64,000 nt of DNA, from positions 5,518,001-5,582,000 of the forward strand of contig QEYB01001046.1 of NCBI GenBank assembly GCA_017562135.1, in the 5' to 3' direction. The notes below the pieces were generated by a model that was not told the DNA's origin, did no database searches, and saw only the letters and a program-made list of their open reading frames with translations. Positions 1-13,093 of the stretch are shown here, one piece after another. Numbering within the stretch: position 1 is the stretch's first letter; the number at the start of each line of letters is the position of its first letter. The DNA is from Dipylidium caninum. Taxonomy: Eukaryota > Platyhelminthes > Cestoda > Cyclophyllidea > Dipylidiidae. Position numbers and translations under genes: made by a program.

Positions 1-390
1 CGGCCATCCACATCCGCTGTCAAATTTATCCTCTGACCTGAGTCAAAAAAGAAAAGAGTAGGATACTGATGGAGTTAAAAGTGCGGAAAGTTTGCAGAAA
101 TATATTCTGAGAGAAGAGGCAAACTTGTTGATTGGTGACCGCACAACGCGTCAGTAAAGTAAATAAAACTGTTTGAGTTTTTTCTTAAGTGTATACTCAC
201 TTGAAAAGTAGAACCCCGCAGCACGCACAGGTATATTTGCCGTTTTCAAAATGCTTATCATATTTTCCCGTGAATGGCTATGCATTCTAATGTATTGGAA
301 CCTTACCTTTTCTGTGCCTTTCTCCCGAGTAACATGATACACATCAGGAGGTAATTTATTTTTCCACTCATCATTTGTTAGTCTCTTCAT
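1..390 (-). CDS. MSRB: Methionine-R-sulfoxide reductase B (MsrB), 5' part, cut by window edge
   Basis: Reduces methionine-R-sulfoxide in proteins, normally with thioredoxin as electron donor. Three exons are seen: 390..307, 277..201 and 37..1 (continuing off the window). Exon 1 gives MKRLTNDEWKNKLPPDVYHV then TREKGTEK, the classic MsrB N-terminus. Exon 2 gives PFTGKYDKHFENGKYTCACC, with the first zinc-binding CxxC pair. Exon 3 begins KSEDKFDSGCGWP, the start of the substrate-binding motif. The catalytic C-terminal half lies outside. Phases agree at both junctions (0 and 2). Intron 1 is only 29 nt (278-306); intron 2 is 163 nt (38-200). The ATG at 390 is preceded by an acceptor-like TTTCCCTTATAG, so the message may receive a spliced leader or have an upstream exon. 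Family assignment is secure; the start is probable. Confidence 0.88.
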
Positions 391-2816
391 TGTACTATAA
401 GGGAAATCAGTTGGGGCATGATGTCAAGGTAACAGTCTTTACAAACCGACATGAATAAAAAAAGCAAATTAGAGTCGGGATGCTCCGAGCTTCCGAGGAA
501 ATATGCGCATCAGAAAACATTGGGATCACAAATGTCAGTGGGCAGAAAAATCCGGCATAGAGGATTAGACCGTTTACGTGGATGTTTTTGAAGTTGGGAG
601 AGCTCTGTAGAATGAAACTACCAGTTCTACTTAAATATCTTCCTAACACATTAAAAGCATTCCGATGACAGAAAGCACACGCGCACCCCTATAAGAAGCA
701 AATTTGGAGAGAGCGGTTCAATGAAAAGTGCTAATACGTGTGATAATGAAAGTTGCATGAGGGAAAAGAGGTATTTAACAACTTACAGTTGGGCGTTAAA
801 TATTGTTCGAGGAAACCCTGCTACCTTTTCACAATGAGTGGCCTCTGTGACCTGAGCTGACGGCGGCAGCAGGGAAGCCGAATCGTTTTAAAAGCGTATC
901 TTGCAATTGATGTCATTTGGTAAAAGTCGAACTACGAGAAGGGTTTTTAAGTTACGTCAATTTAAATTCACTTTATTTCTCGCTTATTAATCTTCATTGC
1001 GTAAGTTAATTTCGAGTGTGAGATTTTATTGCATAAGATCAGGCGAACTATCATGATTTCCGAAAGCTGAACAGTTAGCACAACGTCAACAACACATTTG
1101 CCGCAAACGGATAATCTTTATTTAATCATATCATTTCTGTATGGACCTCTAGTCATTGTATTGCGTGTCTGTAAATGGTGTCAGGAATATAAGTTGTCTA
1201 TATTAAAGCACCATTACATTGGAATAGATCTTTATGATACAAATGGAAAAGGGAACAACTGGGTAAGTAGAGGACAGTCGATGAAGGTCTCATAATCGTA
1301 AGAAATGAAGATTTTCTCAACTGTAGATGAAAACAACTGCGCGTTTTGATTGACCGCTTTAATCTCTCCTGATACCAAGTTAATAGGAAGACCTTCAAGA
1401 AACATAAATTCCAAGGATAAGACGCACTGATTTACTTGTGTGCACGCATTTTGTTTGATGCCTCATAAACACGGATGAGGAACTTTTGTTTGTTTTTACT
1501 ATTTTCTCTTCCTCAACCTTTGTATACGTTATTTCAAAAGGGTCTTCTTGTTTCCAATTGCACGTTCAATGGGTGAAAAAAGGCTAGGTTAAGGGTACCC
1601 TTAAGAATTAAGTCTCGCTGATGGCGAGCGAGCGTAAATAGCAATATGATGCGTGTTGTTCAATGTTATCTTTTTTGTGATGCAAAGTCGGCTTAACAGA
1701 CAATTCATTATTTTGTACAAAATGGGTTTGGACGCACGAAGAGATCCGGAGTCCTATCCTCAAACTTTCGCACTTTTCCACTATTGAGGGGCGTGTATTA
1801 GCCTAGTTAGAAGTGACTTCTAAAAAGAAGAAAATTAAAGACGGCTTCGGGATAATCAGATTTTTTTATTTAAGGTATTATTCCCATTGTTGTGGCCAAA
1901 CATAATTACTGATTTAAAACTGGGGCACGATACGGACGGTACAAATACCTCCCAGAGTGTTTGGATTTTATTTACATTACTAGCAACTGATGAGCGAAAG
2001 TAAGCGTAGCGACATATGCCTGTTTTTCTAAAGACCAGATTTATAGTCGCCTTTCCCCTCGAGCCTTGTACAACTTGTGCTATGGCAGTTTCGAAGCCTC
2101 TTCAGAGCAGGTGCACCTCCATAGTCTTAAGCTTCCCACTCACTCCACTGTGATATGCCAGCAGAAGTGGTCGCCTTGAACCATGAAGTTCACTTTGATT
2201 TTGATTTAAAAGTCCATTTGGATTGCTGCGTTGAAAGGAAATGCGCATTAAACATCGATATAACAGAGTTTGGTTAAATCTGGCGCGGAGACCCTAATAC
2301 TCTCTTTATTGTTCAAGAGGATATTTAAAAATGACAAATCAAGTATATTGGTTAGGCATGTGTAATGTAAAAGGATGTTTGGAAAGTTCTCTGGCACAGT
2401 GGTGTTATAATCATGACTTCATTTTAGTTAATTTTATAATATCTATTTGGCATAATAAAACCCTTCCGGATAATAAAGTTTCTCAACGATAAAGACGGGA
2501 TGCTCAATTTCCTCCATTTGATACTTCCGTACTCCCGTCCGCTGCCACGTTCTCGCTACAATTGGCAATAAGTTTACCCAAGTGGAATAGGAAATAACCT
2601 CACCCGCAAAATCCCTTGTATTTTAAAATTTTCCGATAAAATAAGAAATTAAAGCGCTGTATGTCCCAGAGGTTGCGTCCCTGGGAAAATGCAACCATTG
2701 AAGCCTTCTGCCGCGCGCGCACACTTCCCGTAAAACTAGCTCTCTAGTCGGTCGGAGAAAAGAAAAGCAACTTTTAGTAGAGAGTTACAACACCAAGAAT
2801 TTATATTCACATAGAT
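391..2816. other. Intergenic, no gene recognised
   Basis: This stretch lies upstream of MSRB and downstream of the K2P channel gene. Only short overlapping reading frames are present, none with a recognisable motif or paired splice sites. The promoter of MSRB should lie just right of 390. The 3' UTR and polyadenylation site of the K2P gene should lie just left of 2817, but I could not pick an unambiguous signal. Confidence 0.5.
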
Positions 2817-5800
2817 TCAGGAAAGCATAATTCTTCCGTTGGCGACTTCAGTCTCCTGATGAGTTGTTTCGACGCGATGCTTGCGCACCCTCCGTTTGAG
2901 GACTCCCATGTAGCGGGCAAACCACTTGCACTTGGAAACAACCTCCTCTTGCATCAACTTGAAGCACATGGCGAAAACAGAGAGTCCAACTGCCACATAC
3001 ACTGTGATGATTATGAGCTTTTCTTGAGGGTTAGTGGAGTCGATTTTGGTACCTACGCACAAATCAGAGCATTTAAGACGGTGACTTAAGTATTGCCTTT
3101 GCAGATTGTTTCAGGAGAAGGGAATGAATCTTTCGATTGAGGGAGTAGATTGTCGGGTTTACCGAAGTGTTTGTCAAAGCCGAAGAACATATTGTTCAAC
3201 GGGTAAGATTTTTCATACCCTCGAGTTGGCCATATTCAGTCCTTTGCGGGGAGATCACCCGACGAAATGCCGCCATCTTCTACACTCTTTATTACTTCTT
3301 CTGGCCTCGGTAACGATCCACCTCAGAAACACGCCACTCATAATTTCCAGCGCAAAGCGCAGCTGTCATCTTTGGTGATTAACTTTAATGATTGTCTGTG
3401 GACAATGTTTCCTACAATTTTGTTTACCGTCTACTGTGTGTGTACTCATAATGTTTGGGAACTTCTTCACACATTGACTATTTAGCAGACTACTCCTTCG
3501 CTCTCTTAATCATAATTTTATGCTTTTAAAGCTGCTCTGAATTGTTTTCCAATTAGGTGCTCCATTGCCAGAAGCTAATGAAACGGTTTGGGCTTCACTT
3601 CCTTCCCTACCTCCCCATTTGTTGCGAGGTATGAAAAATGGCTACACTTACCCGGGACAATGTCGCCAAACCCGATTGTCGAAAGAGTTACAAAGCAGAA
3701 ATATGACCATTTCAGGTAGTTTTGATCTTCCCAAATGCAGAACACGATTGCTCCAATAAGGATGTACGTTGTCATTATCATAATTGAAAGACTAATGGGT
3801 ACTGTGACGCTCGACAGGTCCTCCCCATCAAAGTCATCGATATCCACGCTGCGCTGCTGAGACGTGAAGTCGACTTGGCAAATGCTTTCGTTCGAATAAT
3901 AGCTCAATCGGAACACTAGATCATTTGTGGAAGTCTCCAGTGAAGAATTTATTGACAGACGAGATTTGAGGAGAGGATTTATTGGCCACTTTGGAGTCAC
4001 TGTTCCAGTGTCATCTGAAACTTCTAGAGCATCCGCATTCTGTGGCTCTGCTTTTGCCGATAACGCGACTGAAGACAGTGCCACAGAAACTCCGTTCGCC
4101 ACCGCACATTGATGAGGACTTTTTTCAGTCAGGTTAGGAGACATACACTTTGCTGAACATGAGTGGCTTTTCCCCCTTGCCGTTTTTATCAGATCCTGAA
4201 ACAGTGAACAGGCATTTGCGTCATCTGCTGCGGGAAGGCTGAACGGAGTTTTAAGAAACGACCCTTTATTATCTCGAGTCCACCCCATTTTATCAGCATT
4301 ACAGCCGCCTTTGCATAGCACCGCACCCAGTTGTGCTTGCTTCTTCAGCATTCGTCGCATTTGCATACGTTGGTGCCGCTGTTCGCGACGGTAGGATCTC
4401 AAATAGTGACCCGTAATGAAAGACTTGCATAAACTCCTGTTTGTGAGAACGTCATCGGGTCCAGCCTGCAGGATTGTTTGAGTACTAACGTTGTGCAACG
4501 ATAGAATGCTGTTGACTGTGTAAGTAGAATTGGCCAAAGTGCCACTTTTTACCGGTTTTGGAGGTGTCCGAATGGCAATCGTGCCAGCGAAGGCAGTCAA
4601 AACCTCGTTTGGCGAATTTACTGTCGATGAAAATTCCTGGATGTTGCGCAAACTGACGTTCCGGTACGAGGTTGAAGGCACCGGTGGCGTTGGGTGCGAA
4701 CCCTCCTTTAGGCACTCTTTTTTGAAATTTGTGTCATTGAAGGAGGAGGGACGGGACAGAACAGCAATAGCTTCGGGTCCCGGTCGACGGTTGCTACGTG
4801 GTGAAGTGTCAACATCCTTCAAAGTATACAAACAACTAAGCCTTACGAGGGATAACTTATGTGATGCAAGTGCAACAAATAAGGCTTTCCACACTATTAA
4901 CTATCAGTGGGATAAATTTTCTCCTCTGTACGCCATAGCACGGAAAGAGGGGAAATTGGCAGAGAATGGAGCCGTGAATTATCTCACTACCACTTAAGTA
5001 GTATCCTTGCTAAATTCCATGCGGGCGAGCTTGGTGGTGTCGTTTTTCCTCCGCTGACGAGTCGAGAGAGACTATGAGTTTGTGAATAAACGCGTTTTAG
5101 GTAGGACATAAACTAGTTGGTGTCGATTCTACCCTTCAGAAGGGCCTGGATGACTTAAATTAAATTATATCACCTTAGTTAAAAGGATAATCATTTGAAA
5201 AAATAAAATCAAAAATTTCCAACTTTGGTGAAACGGAAATGCCGATATCTTCTCATGAACGCGTTTCCTTTAAGTATGTGAGCGGATTCCCTAGAGACCC
5301 CCCGGGTAAGAAAGAACTAAACCCCTCAATATTGCTGCCCTCTGAATGCGCGAAAGAGCAAGCCCAGTGGCTCTCAGTAAACACTTATCAACGTTGAGAC
5401 TGCAGAAGAAGACGAGCTCCCCCGTCCCTACTGACATCAGTGTTGAACGCGCTCAGTGGGACCCCTCCCCGCGGCGTTAGCTGAGCGGGATGAAGGTCGT
5501 GGAAACAAAGCCTCTTGGCATGGATAGGAGCACGACTCGTGCCCGACGTCGGCTGCAGGCACACGATGCTGAGGGGCTTACTTGGGTTCCCCCATGGTCC
5601 TTTTGTCTGTGTTGAGCTCCGTGGTCCCGTCTCCGAAGATGTTCATTGAAAAACGCGTTAATGTCAAGGCAATCTACCATTTCCTCCTCCTTCACCTCTT
5701 TAACCTTCTTCGCCATCCCGAAAGAGCCTATTCGGCGAATGATGTTGATGTTGTTGCGATGAAGCGACTCATCCAGGAGGAAATCTCGTCGTTGGGTCAA

Positions 5801-8800
5801 GTCTATCTCTGAGGGCTGTGCCATAAGCGCGTTCAAAATGCGCATTTTCTTGCGCTGCTCAGTTTTATTGATGCAGCTGCTTTCACACCGTCGTCGGCAG
5901 ATTTTGGCGTAGAGAGTGCGAAAGAGAGTAGCCAAGTAGTCGCCGATGTTGGTCAGGTAAAGGAATACCAACGGAATTCCCACCAAAGCATATATGATTG
6001 TGAGCACCTTCCCCGCATTTGTTTTCGGCACAGCATGTCCGTAACCTTTAAAGATTTGTGGGCACATGGTTAGGGGCTGAGCAATAAAAAAGTCTAAACT
6101 TATAGGAAAGCTTCCCTTAGATGATGAAAAACATGGATAATGTGCTCCTGTAAGATATTCCACCTAAAGCTAATGGTCTCTCAGTTGTTCATGATCGCCC
6201 CTAGCGAAGAAGGAGTTCAAAAAGGGTTATAATTGCCATGACTCTCGGTTCGAGCGCCCTGTCTTATGTGGTTATCTGGTAGCAGGCTCTCCTCCTAACA
6301 TCCTCGTGGATGAAGGCTCAAGAGTGTTGCTCTCGTCTCACGTCAGTCTCCCGACGCTTCTGCGCGTTGTCTGTTACTGGTGGACGGGACAACGTTAATT
6401 CAGTCGGTCGCAGGGTCAAAAATGCCATCGCAAAGAGAGACGAGGCGGGTAAAGTGTGCATATTTGGACTCAGTGGAGAAGAGGCGACGCGACATCTCTT
6501 GCCAGCAAGTTCCAGACCCCGAGTTGCTCAGTGAGAACCGTGAATGCATCTTGTTGAAGTGCAATGGAGAACTGACGACAAACGAGACGTGTCTAAGAGA
6601 ATCGCTGTGTTTTAACATGTCCTAAAGCAGCTTTTCAGAAATCATCCCTTCGGCAACCGATCGACATGCCATTTTCGCCCCGTGATCCATACATTGTGCA
6701 ATGCAGCATGGCACCAGACCGGTTGTAAGCACTCAGTAGCACAAAATAAAAGCCTTGTTAATTACGTTGAGGCAGAAGGTTACTGCACTCATGGCAGGAA
6801 GCCTCGGTTTCGGATAGACTGTATTTAATTATCCGAGACCCTGTCGTGTAGCAAATTTCCTTTAATATTTTCACTCAAAACATTTGTCCATGAGTTTGTC
6901 CCGCCACCGTGTCATTCCTCACGCGAGCATGGTCAGTCACATAGCGAGTGGGCTCTCGGTGGCCTCGCACTGTCTCTCGAAGGATGACAGGCCAGCTGCA
7001 CCACATTCTGCTGGTCACCCAAGACCCTTAGAACTTCATCTTTTTTTTGTTTTTCCCACGTTGCGGAGATGATCGAATGTGTTGTTTTGACTTCGCATGG
7101 GTAAACAAATTTGGTCGTGAAAGGACGAGTGCGAGGAGTTAAAAGGGCACAAATTGCTAAACACCACGGCGGTCCTTTCCCACGTGGCATGAGAAGGTGT
7201 CCGGTCCGATTTTACGGATCTACAGAGGTGACAGTATTTCGCAGATATGGCCCCCTGTCAAAGTGATTGTTAAGAGAGAGATAGAGAGGCATATTTTCAT
7301 GCCTTCTGCAGTACTTCCAAATCGAATGTGAGGCTTGTTGACCCCCCTATTTGCACATTTCCCTCGAAAATGATTTTCTGATGTGCAGACCAAAATAAGC
7401 ACAGTAGCGACAAATTCAAACTATTAAACTGGGCATCCAAAGTAGGTGGCCTGTTTCAGGTGGAACACCAAAGAGCTATTTGACACTATTCACACGTTGC
7501 CATCCCCTGACGTTCACGTTTCCCAAGACAAGGAAGAGCCGAAAAAGTGTCGTCGCTCGAATACAAGCCAGGGGAACGTGAACTGTTTATATGCAACATT
7601 TCAAAAAGATTTCGAGTACAATCCTCAGGTAATATTGACATGGTCCCCAACTGACTGAGTGGAAAACGAATGGGTTGAATAGAGGGCTTCTCTGGATGCA
7701 CTAGCTTAACCGCTTATCTTTTGAACAATTTAATGCACTGAACGCCAGAAGAATTGAAAAAGGGACGCCTTTGCCGAAAGCAAGTTTGGAGGACGTTCTG
7801 AATAATTAAAAAGGCCCTGCTCACGCATGCAAAACAAAAGTCACGCAAATGCCATTTCCGACGATTTCACACATTTCCTAAAGAGCTTATTAGAGTCTAA
7901 TAAAAACTCTACCACAGCTTTGAAGCAGCAGTTAATTGTGTATAACGTCAGAATGGTGAAAATCCTCTCATTTCGGTGCCCTTTAGTGGGTATGGCGGGG
8001 GTATGGCGGGGGTGTCGGGGGAGGACTCGAGGGCGGGAGCGAAGGGAGCCTGAGGGAGAGGCGGAAGGACGGGCTGGGGCAGTGGCATTGCCTATTGACA
8101 CCACCATCTTTTCTCAGCCCTATCATGGCAAGTGATACCTCATAGGCCACTTCCGCCTAAGCTGAAACGTTGGTTCCTATAATTGCATTGGGCGTTCGAG
8201 GCGAGATTTTAGGTGCGCCACTCGATTTTGTATCACAGGATTTTGGTAGCATAGTGGCATCACAGCACCCGAGGAATTAGTCAAATAGTTTTCCGTTTTC
8301 ACGTGAAGGAAGTGCCGAGGGTTCTAAGGGGCGGAAAGAAGGAAGGAAGACGGGAAAAAGCAGAACTACAAGGAGTGAGTAGGAGGTGCGGCGTGAATAA
8401 ACGCAGCGCACTTACGCACATATGTGCATTCGCCGGCAGTGGTGTTTACCTGTCCTGCTCGGCGGCAATACCGCGGTCTACGTTTTATGCATTCTGAGAC
8501 CACGCCGAGGGCCAAATGGAGGGGCTGATTACGCGGTCTCAGAGAGGGAGAGTGGCGGAACACTCTCAGTCTTTCTGCCGTCCCGTTAAGTTACGCCATA
8601 AATGAGCAACTACGTATCTGCGGATCTGAGCACTTCATAGGAATAGGCGAAAACAGAAAATAAAGTGAGCATTCGGAAATAAAATCTTGTTTTTAAATAC
8701 CCGGAGGTTCCAAGACTGTCACACTAAGGAAAGGGTGTAAGCCTGCGGTTTGACATACAACTCCTCATCCTCGGTCCGTACAGAGGCTTCGTGAACGCAG

Positions 8801-11525
8801 CGAAAACATAAATGGAAATGACTGATACACCTCGTGTAGGGAGCGTAAAGCTTCATTCTCGACACCATTCGCGTCTCTCCTGGAAGGACTGGTCTGCAGT
8901 AAGGCTGCAGATTACCCGTGGATGATTCTACTTATTACAAATGACTGTTATTTTGACCTATGAGGATTCCTCAGTCCCTGCCACAATACAAGTCTGTCCT
9001 TTCCCCAAACCGCCCGAAGAGGGGATTTGCTGCCAACGGTCTCCGATGGTGTCACTTCAAGCGCCTTGAGGGCAAAGGTGGATGTCATTTGGGAGGACAA
9101 ATTAAAGAATATTAGCATTTCGCTACATTAAACAAAAAAAAGTTTTAACCGGCGGTTAAAAGCCTTGTTCATAGGCACAACATTCATCGGGGTAAGTAAA
9201 TTTCAGAACAATTCTCAGCTGCATGAAATCCTACATCTTTATTTTATTCACTAACACAATTGGGCAAGTGATGAGAAACATCTGATGCGACTGTCACCAC
9301 TGTGCGAGAAGGGGACTCACTATTTTTAGAAGAATTGCTTTTTATATTAAAATATCTAACGTTTGGAAGTAATGTCTGTAACAAAGACGTTCCTAATTCT
9401 CAGCATGCGCATATTGAGAGGATGTGGGCAAATGTGGACGGCTAAACAAAGCCAGAGTAGTTACGGGAGCGGTGCAAAGTGGGACGATTTTTGTAAGAGC
9501 GTACCAGATGGGTTGACTTTTGGCAAAATTTGTCCTAATCGTGGCAATTGGCTTTACCACATGACTGTAAGTAGGCCGAAGAGTGAATTAACAAGTTCAC
9601 AACTCTAACTCAATGTCGCAAGGGCGGTTCCTAGTCAGCTAAGAGAGAACAAACACCCCGTGCGAAACTACGTCTGTGGAGCTTGTCAGTCCCTTCGCAG
9701 TTCATGCGTTCTGAGCCCACTTGTAGGACGAAAGAACAAGGTATGCATCGACTGGTCAACACATTCGTGGCAGGATTGTGTGGCTACGCGCAACGTTCCA
9801 CTCACCCCCAGCAGCCATGTCCGCGGCACGAGGACTCGTTGTGGAACAAATTAGAGCGAGTCCTCTAACCTCGAATACTCGTGTTCGCTTGTGCTACTGG
9901 TGAGCAGTTCTATCCTTCGCTAGTGGCATTAACGGTCAAAAGCGAGAGTTGTGTGTCCGTCATTTTGGCAAACTAACTTCCGGCTGGCATTTGCGTCTCT
10001 ATCCTGCATGGCACCACATGATGCAACGTTGAGGGCAAGAAGCTCTCGTGGACATCTGCAGAGATTCGCGACACGTCTCGGTGTCAATGGGAGAAAAGTC
10101 ATATCGCAACGTCTACGGCCTGCGAGGTTGGTGTGTGAAGGGGCCGCCCAATGTGCCGAGTGAAGGCTACTGTCAACTGAATTGGGGGCGTCGTTGTTGG
10201 TGCGGCGGCCTCGACGAGAAGCTCTCAAATAGCCACAGCCGCCGCTACTTCCCACCACACATCTCTACTACGCATTTGCAGTCCACCAAACCGCCGTCTG
10301 CGACTACGATACTCTGACGTCTTATTTTAGGAATTGACTGTCACTTTCCCGTAAGACGTCAGTGAAATTAGGATCTCTTTCATTAAAGCTACTAGATAAA
10401 ACATGTGAGAGAATATTGAGTAGCTCAAAACAAGTGAACTTTGCATAAGGATTTGTTTCCCAACTAAAGTTACCCACAAATTTTTATAAATACACAGCAC
10501 GCGTCCCAATAATCGGGAAAACTTTATTTGCAGGGGTTGGAAAGAGTTGAGAAAATGACTGTTTCGCATGCGAGTGGCAAATGACAGCAGTGCGACAAGA
10601 ATAATGAAACTGAGATAACATTATCTCCGCGAAAGTATGCACCGCTAAGCTTTTACATGGCACTACTTAAGGACACAAACTTGGCCTGATCAGTGCCTCT
10701 TTTTAAAGCCAACTCACAGGTTCCCTCACCTCTGTGGTTGGACCGTGTGGCTCCGCTCACTTCGGTGATCAGGCCATGTTTTTACCTTCAACACTACGAC
10801 TCACCAATGGTTGTTATGACGGTCACCGCGAAGAGAATGGACCCTTCCCAACTCCACTTTAGGTCATCCATTGTATCCTCACCGCTCCATCCTTCATGAT
10901 CCATCATCTTCACAAGTTTGCGCAGACTGCTATGTAATTCTTGACGAGTCTTGTGTCTCAGTGTATATGCGATTACATGAAGCCATTGTCTTAGACGAGC
11001 TAATTCGCCCTCCCTGCGACCACGGACGCTGCGAGCCTGTCGCATCCTCTCCACCCTGGGAAGGACCTCCGTCTGCCGCCCGTTCATGGGCATAGGTGTA
11101 TAATACTTTCCTTGCCATGTGTTTAACGATGAAATTTGATGGCGAAGCTCGCGTATTATTTCTCCGGAGAATTGGTCAGCCAATGCCGTTCTCAGCTCTT
11201 TCCCCTTTATCTTCACCGTTTTCTCGTTCTCTAACTCCACTGCACGGAATATCATACCACCAATAATGGTGTAACCGATAACGAGAAGAGACAAGCCAAT
11301 TTGGGAGAAGAGGAAGGCAAGGAAACGCTTGAAACCAGCACGAATTTCTTTCAGTCGACGTCGACGCTTATAGAGCTCCGCGGAATAGGTCTCCTTTTCC
11401 AGCGCCGTTATGGGTGGCCTTTGCGGCACAGCAGCGGTGGTTGAAGCTATGCCGAGCAGCAGACCAGCTCCCTCGATTGTGTCATAGACGCGTGAGAGGA
11501 GCCAAGGTTTTTGTGATTTGGGCAT
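2817..11525 (-). CDS. Two-pore-domain (K2P/TWK) potassium channel with very long TM2-TM3 loop
   Basis: Background K+ leak channel of the plasma membrane; two subunits, each with two pore loops, make one pore. Exons are 11525..10805, 6045..5582, 4816..3652 and 3052..2817; phases 1, 0 and 1 agree at the junctions, giving about 861 residues. TM1 is near residues 69-93. The first filter TTIGYG is split by intron 1 (TTIG in exon 1, YGH in exon 2). TM2 is near 253-280, TM3 near 740-762, the second filter TIGFGD near 775-780, and TM4 is in the last exon (LIIITVYVAVGLSVFAMCF). Both filters are canonical, so a conducting channel is expected. Two regions are oversized: about 130 residues between TM1 and pore 1, and about 450 between TM2 and TM3. 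Intron 1 is 4.8 kb. The frame stays open upstream of the chosen ATG, so the start could move. The K2P subfamily cannot be assigned. Confidence 0.88.
6046..10804 (-). other. Large intron 1 of the K2P gene
   Basis: This 4.76 kb intron splits the first K+ selectivity filter codon-for-codon. It carries no reading frame that I recognise on either strand. It holds a G-rich run with the capacity to form a quadruplex near 7988-8030 and several locally GC-rich patches (6300-6560, 9700-10300). The sense-strand T excess seen in the other introns of the window is not evident here. Confidence 0.6.
7988..8030 (+). repeat. G-rich run with potential G-quadruplex
   Basis: Several runs of three to five G are separated by one to four bases, built on an imperfectly repeated GGTATGGCGGG unit. 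It lies in K2P intron 1 on the non-coding strand. Quadruplex formation is an inference from the G-tract pattern only. Confidence 0.45.
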
Positions 11526-12982
11526 AATTCTTCTCTCTTCACTTGAGGCTACGAATTTTGCATAATTTAAAGGGGCTATGCACACACTGGGAAGAATCTT
11601 TACCTCGATTTCACGAGAAAGCTGAAAAAATGTGCGTTCAGCAGATTGGCTGCGGATATTGAGAACACTGCCTAGTGCAAGTGAGCCAATCAGGCCGAAG
11701 TGGGATGTCCGAAAATACAGCGGGGCGCAACAACCCCGCATATCGGAAGATTCGAGGAAGTGCATTGAAGAGTGGCATTTTGGCTTGGGTCAGATGGAAG
11801 GTGGCAAATAAGGGAGGAAGATGGTTGCGTGCAACTGCACGTCACTCATGCAATGCTCCTCACCGTCTAAGAGCACATGCGTTGCCCTCCTCTGTGTCGC
11901 ATTTTTACTATGAACGAGGACAAAAATCGCAAACAGCACTCGTATTATGAAATGGGGATAAAGTTGAGAATCGGTGTTAGAAAATGAGGATTCGCCACAT
12001 AACTGTCTGATTCGTGCTGTAGATGTGGGACTTGTGTTAATTGCAGAGCAAGGCAAGACATTTGCCCTTCTACCGTGTTCGGATGAAAGGAAGGAACTCC
12101 AAGTTGAAATACAAATATGTCAAGGTGTTCATTAGCCCTTATACTCCAAATATGTACTTTTTGGCGTGAGGACTTGTCTCACACAGGCATAACTTCTCTG
12201 CTCAAGTGCCGTGATAAATGTTCCTTTCGACGGATGAGACCAGACGATAGTCAAACATTGGCCGGCTAAGTGTACGACAACACCTTGGTCAAAGCAAAAT
12301 CTCCTGCGCGCAGATTCCCTCATTTCCACCTTCCAGAACAAGGTCCACTTCATTGTTTCGACAAAGAAACCGTGTACTCGGTATTTCGGACATAGTGGGG
12401 CGAGTGGTGCGGAGTATGCGGCGAACGTAGTGGATATTTGACTAAAGAGGCTGGAGCAAACTTTTACAGCGCTGTTTACGGAAGGCAGAGAATACTTTGG
12501 ACCATCCTACCAGGTTAACCCACAAAGACGGTATCTCAATTTTAGACTTTGCTCGTTGTTTCTCATGCCACGTACAAGTGATGTCCGCATTCCGTGGCAG
12601 TCGTGAGCAGACTGGCTCGTTCCTGGATGGCCAAATTTCAAAAGTGTTCCTGGAACAAAAGTGGGGAATTATATATCCTGATGAGAATTGAATCAAGGCC
12701 GTGAAGTGCTGTCGAAGAGGACATTGGGGCGATCCGATCTCAATGCTGCACAGCGGAGGAGAAAGGCATTTAACAGAATTGCTCACGAGGCATTTCTCCT
12801 CTAAACCTAATTCACTTACCTCATGTCCCCATAAATTCAGACATGGCATGCGTGAGGCACTCCTTTTCTCGGAATAAGACCTTTTTCACTCCGACAACAA
12901 AGGAGGGGGTTTTCGAGGGTTTGTCTGCTTTTGCCAAGCTGAAAACTCCGTTTCTACGACCCTCAAAGTGTCTCTTAAATCG

Positions 12983-13093
12983 TCAATTAAGAAGGTCATG
13001 TCTCGCGACAGACCCATAAACAAGCGCCATCTTCCTCTTCAATGCGCTGGGACTTGTGAAACACTAGAACACTTTTTGGTAGAAATGGGCTAA
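12983..13093 (+). mobile_element. Degenerate LINE reverse-transcriptase C-terminal tail (candidate)
   Basis: One frame reads VMSRDRPINKRHLPLQCAGT followed by CETLEHFLVEMG and a stop. The block resembles the C-x(n)-ETLEHFLL-x-CP segment found after the reverse transcriptase of many animal non-LTR retrotransposons. It is short, ends in a stop, and no reverse-transcriptase core is readable next to it, so it would be an old 3' fragment. The match rests on one short motif and could be fortuitous. Confidence 0.35.

Noticed and set aside
6190..6290. GGTTCGAGC box resembling the internal B box of a tRNA gene
   Set aside because: No matching A box at the right distance and no acceptor stem could be folded around it.
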